Assembly (NCBI GenBank): GCA_025455085.1
Contig: JALONF010000060.1
Location: 1-9,012, forward strand
Length of the DNA stretch: 9,012 nt
Source of the DNA: Ignavibacteriaceae bacterium
GTDB lineage: Bacteria; Bacteroidota; Ignavibacteria; Ignavibacteriales; Ignavibacteriaceae
Direction: 5' to 3'
A model generated the notes under the pieces. It did not search any database and had not been told where the DNA came from. It worked only from the letters and a program-made list of their open reading frames with translations. The position numbers were made by a program, and so were the translations under genes. Of this stretch, positions 7,245-9,012 are shown piece by piece (the stretch's first letter is position 1; every line of letters begins with the position of its first letter).

Positions 7245-8513
7245 TTATTCCGCATAAAAATCTATCATTTGCTGAATTGCTCTTTTGCAAACAGGACAGA
7301 AACCATCAATTTTAATTGACCTCATTGAGCAATCATACATTGGTCGATATATTCCTTTTTCCACATAACCCCCGCCTTCAAAAGCACCGACTTTTTCTTT
7401 AAACCCATCTGTATTGGGAGTCGGAATTGGTATTCCATCTTCAACAAGATCCTTCCATTTAGAATCAAAGTCAACCAATGTTGTGAGATTTGGATCAGAA
7501 GGTTCAACATCAAGCGAATAAAAATCCTGGTAAGCTACATCAGATGTCCAGTATTCATCGGCCAGTGATGCAAAGCCGTGACCAAACTCATGAGTGATGA
7601 TAAATTCAAAATTTTTATCTTTTGTTACGGATATAGAGTAATGATTATAAATTGCTCCGCCGCCGTACTTACTGGAGTTAGCTAAAATATAAATTTGATC
7701 GTACGGTGCATTTGATGCAACATTTCGTAACGTTTTATTATCAGTGGTCATCAAATATCTTTCAGTCTCAAAGGTGTAAAAATTTGAATTGACCAAAGTC
7801 TTCTTCCAAATATTTTCTTTTGGAATGTCAGTTCCCGATTCAACAGAGGGAGCTTCGATACCCCAGATATTAAATTTATTTTTATTCTCTCTGAAAGGAG
7901 ATGAGTTAAATAGATAACCAGCAAACTTTTCGCAGTCTTCTTTAAATAAATTCATTTCATCTTTTGTGTAACCTTCAGGGATAATAACGATATCCACCTT
8001 CATCGCTGGATCACCTGAATTCAAAACTTCAAACTTTTCAAATTCAGCCGCTCTTTCAGGTTTAATAAAATAATTTTCGGGATCAACGGGATACTCAAAC
8101 TTTTTTAACCATTCATTCTTCTTGTTCGCTCCGTAGAATTTTATGATAACAGGTTTTTTAGGAAATGGAAATGTTACTGTCTCGCTGAATGTTCTTGTCG
8201 TATGTTTCGCTTCTTCGGTTGTCTGCCATTCATTGAATAAAGTTGAATACCCTCTTGAATAAATCATTGTATTTGAAGCTGCATCATAAACTTCAAACTT
8301 GTACTTACCGTAACTGAATTTGTCAATAAGATTTACTTTTGATCCGCCCCAGTAAGGTTCTTCAATTAATTCATCAAAAGAATAAAAATCATTTGCTTTA
8401 TCACCTGAATGAAAATAATCGAGACGAAGAGTTTTGTCTTCGAAGTAATCATCATAGTTTATTTGAGAGTAAGTGATGGATATAAATAACAGTAAAAAGA
8501 AAACCAGTTTCAT
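7245..8513 (-). CDS. Secreted M64-type (IgA peptidase family) zinc metallopeptidase
   Basis: This is a 422-residue exported zinc protease of the M64 type. A short basic start and hydrophobic core (residues 2-14) form a signal peptide, probably cleaved after TYS (residue 16). There is no lipobox cysteine, so a periplasmic or secreted product is expected. Residues about 20-150 look like the beta-rich N-terminal domain of the family. The catalytic domain begins near KVDIVIIPEGYT (172-183). The zinc motif is HEFGHGFASLADEY (H308, E309, H312, with D319/E320 close by). The C-terminal block GIYRPMYDCSMRS..GFCPVC (cysteines 395, 406, 409) is also typical of M64 proteins. IgA cleavage is known only for some relatives, and the natural substrate here is unknown. 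It is the first gene of the likely operon with the phosphatase and aldehyde dehydrogenase, and has its own Shine-Dalgarno and a -7 box upstream. Confidence 0.92.
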   Translation of the reverse strand: MKLVFFLLLFISITYSQINYDDYFEDKTLRLDYFHSGDKANDFYSFDELIEEPYWGGSKVNLIDKFSYGKYKFEVYDAASNTMIYSRGYSTLFNEWQTTEEAKHTTRTFSETVTFPFPKKPVIIKFYGANKKNEWLKKFEYPVDPENYFIKPERAAEFEKFEVLNSGDPAMKVDIVIIPEGYTKDEMNLFKEDCEKFAGYLFNSSPFRENKNKFNIWGIEAPSVESGTDIPKENIWKKTLVNSNFYTFETERYLMTTDNKTLRNVASNAPYDQIYILANSSKYGGGAIYNHYSISVTKDKNFEFIITHEFGHGFASLADEYWTSDVAYQDFYSLDVEPSDPNLTTLVDFDSKWKDLVEDGIPIPTPNTDGFKEKVGAFEGGGYVEKGIYRPMYDCSMRSIKIDGFCPVCKRAIQQMIDFYAE

Positions 8514-8518
8514 TAGCG

Positions 8519-8524
8519 CTCCTT
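8519..8524 (-). promoter_or_regulatory. Strong Shine-Dalgarno of the M64 peptidase gene
   Basis: AAGGAG lies five bases upstream of the ATG on the minus strand (AAGGAG-CGCTA-ATG). It is the only near-consensus ribosome binding site seen in the window, and it supports ATG 8513-8511 as the start. Confidence 0.75.
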
Positions 8525-8549
8525 AAATTGAAGATGAAAAATATTATTG

Positions 8550-8557
8550 CAAAGATA
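8550..8557 (-). promoter_or_regulatory. Bacteroidota-type -7 promoter box for the peptidase operon
   Basis: TATCTTTG, followed by CA, matches the TAnnTTTG -7 element recognised by the primary sigma factor in Bacteroidota. It lies 36 bp upstream of the peptidase start codon, which leaves a plausible short leader holding the Shine-Dalgarno sequence. No clear -33 TTG was found; the palindrome at 8576-8602 occupies that upstream region. Confidence 0.5.
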
Positions 8558-8575
8558 GGAGTTTTGGGTGATAGT

Positions 8576-8602
8576 ATTACACTTCGTTAAGCTGAGTGTG
8601 AC
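8576..8602 (-). repeat. Palindromic repeat, copy A (degenerate)
   Basis: On the minus strand this copy begins GTCACACT, contains CAGCTTAACGAAG and ends in GTGT. It aligns with copy C at 21 of the first 24 positions. The perfect arms are 5 bp (ACACT 8579-8583 with AGTGT 8595-8599), and the left outer arm has decayed. It lies just upstream of the likely peptidase promoter, and 22 bp from copy B, which faces the opposite way. Confidence 0.75.
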
Positions 8603-8624
8603 AGTAAAAATTTAAGTCGCTATT

Positions 8625-8651
8625 GTCATCCTGAGCCTGACGAAGGATGAC
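8625..8651 (+). repeat. Palindromic repeat, copy B, at the 3' end of the GIY-YIG gene
   Basis: The arms GTCATCCT (8625-8632) and AGGATGAC (8644-8651) are a perfect 8-bp inverted repeat around an 11-base asymmetric centre (GAGCCTGACGA). It lies two bases beyond the GIY-YIG stop codon. In the minus (gene) direction no T-run follows the hairpin, so it is not a standard intrinsic terminator for that gene. Its core matches copies A and C, and its orientation is opposite to both. Confidence 0.85.
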
Positions 8652-8653
8652 GG

Positions 8654-8944
8654 TTATTTTTGAGTTTTTGTTTTAGAAAGTTTCTTTAATAATTCAAAAT
8701 CAGAGTTGATAAGCGCTTCCTTCTTTTTTCTACTCCATCCTTTTATTTGCTTTTCAAATCTAATCGCTTCATTTATATCTGCGAATCTGGTAGAGAATAC
8801 TAGTGTGACAGGTATTCTATTACTTGTATAACCCTTAATAAATCCTGATTTATGTTCATTTATACGACGTTCTAAATTATTTGTAACTCCAGTATAATAG
8901 CTTTCATCTGAACACTTAAGTATGTAAACAAAATAGTCCTTCAT
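8654..8944 (-). CDS. Small GIY-YIG nuclease-domain protein (UPF0213/YhbQ-like)
   Basis: This 96-residue protein consists almost entirely of one GIY-YIG domain, the fold of UvrC and of some homing and restriction nucleases; small stand-alone members are often misannotated as excinuclease ABC subunit C. Seen here are VYI (residues 6-8) and YTG (17-19) for the GIY and YIG motifs, ERR (25-27) with the likely catalytic Arg, H31, and FEKQIKGWSRKKK (63-75) with the likely metal-binding E64. The active site looks complete. The biological substrate of this family is not settled. I chose ATG 8944-8942. The frame stays open upstream to a TTG at 8968, but that would put coding sequence inside palindrome C and add eight residues before the normal family start (KDYFVYILK). 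No Shine-Dalgarno sequence is visible. The gene is tightly flanked by inverted palindromes B and C. Confidence 0.9.
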   Translation of the reverse strand: MKDYFVYILKCSDESYYTGVTNNLERRINEHKSGFIKGYTSNRIPVTLVFSTRFADINEAIRFEKQIKGWSRKKKEALINSDFELLKKLSKTKTQK

Positions 8945-8953
8945 AAGACAATC

Positions 8954-8980
8954 GACACACTTCGACAAGCTCAGTGTGAC
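8954..8980 (-). repeat. Palindromic repeat, copy C, just upstream of the GIY-YIG start
   Basis: On the minus strand it begins GTCACACTGAGCTTG, continues CGAAG and ends GTGTGTC. The arms CACACT (8956-8961) and AGTGTG (8973-8978) pair perfectly, and the outer pairs have one mismatch. It ends nine bases before the GIY-YIG ATG, so it occupies the leader/ribosome-binding region and could fold as a hairpin in the mRNA. It is 27 bp long, the same as copy B, and inverted relative to it. Confidence 0.85.
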
Positions 8981-8982
8981 AT

Positions 8983-8990
8983 CGAAAATA
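8983..8990 (-). promoter_or_regulatory. Weak -7-like box upstream of palindrome C
   Basis: TATTTTCG on the minus strand differs by one base from TAnnTTTG. If it is used, transcription would start at or inside palindrome C, making the hairpin the 5' leader of the GIY-YIG mRNA. The match is imperfect and the region is AT-rich, so this is tentative. Confidence 0.15.
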
Positions 8991-9012
8991 TTTACTATTT
9001 AATCTTCCGCGA

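Noticed and set aside
8625..8660. Palindrome B with downstream T-rich sequence as an intrinsic terminator
   Set aside because: The T-rich stretch follows only in the plus direction, where no gene is upstream. In the direction of the GIY-YIG gene the hairpin is followed by AATAGCG and not a T-run. Its sequence family also shows it is a dispersed repeat.
8945..8968. N-terminal extension of the GIY-YIG protein from TTG 8968
   Set aside because: The extra eight codons run through palindrome C and precede the normal family start. ATG 8944-8942 gives the standard N-terminus.
8576..8980. CRISPR array
   Set aside because: Only three imperfect copies are present, in mixed orientation and with unequal spacing (22 and 302 bp), one spacing containing a gene. 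No cas genes are present.

Overview
The window is AT-rich and gene-dense, and all its genes are bacterial. Two features point to the Bacteroidota/Chlorobi side, perhaps Ignavibacteria. One is a TAnnTTTG-type -7 promoter box (TATCTTTG) upstream of the secreted peptidase gene. The other is a set of short palindromic intergenic repeats with a CTGAGC..CGAAG core, of a kind I associate with such genomes. The protein families fit but do not decide the lineage, so this placement is an inference. There are seven protein genes, no RNA genes and no insertion sequence.

Layout. Bases 1-1425 hold a leftward pair: truA (tRNA pseudouridine synthase), then one base later an SDR oxidoreductase that runs off the left edge. 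A 122-bp divergent spacer (1426-1547) carries short repeats and dyads. The only rightward gene follows (1548-4610), a 1020-residue soluble hybrid histidine kinase with five predicted PAS domains and a C-terminal receiver. Its stop codon directly abuts the stop codon of the leftward aldehyde dehydrogenase gene. That gene ends a likely three-gene leftward operon, read from 8513 down to 4611: secreted M64-type metallopeptidase, GAF + PP2C/SpoIIE-type serine phosphatase, and aldehyde dehydrogenase, with gaps of 3 and 27 bp.

The right end (8525-9012) is different in character. It holds a small leftward GIY-YIG endonuclease-domain gene. A 27-bp imperfect palindrome sits immediately on each side of that gene, and a third copy lies between it and the peptidase operon. 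The two flanking copies are in opposite orientation. Their stem arms differ in a matched, mostly compensatory way while the asymmetric core is conserved. This GIY-YIG/palindrome arrangement is the most interesting structure here and could be a small REP-like element with its own nuclease.

Functionally the window joins housekeeping RNA modification, two signalling proteins (PAS hybrid kinase; GAF-PP2C phosphatase), redox/aldehyde metabolism and an exported protease. The phosphatase probably acts in a partner-switching pathway whose other members are not in the window. The hybrid kinase has no adjacent response regulator.
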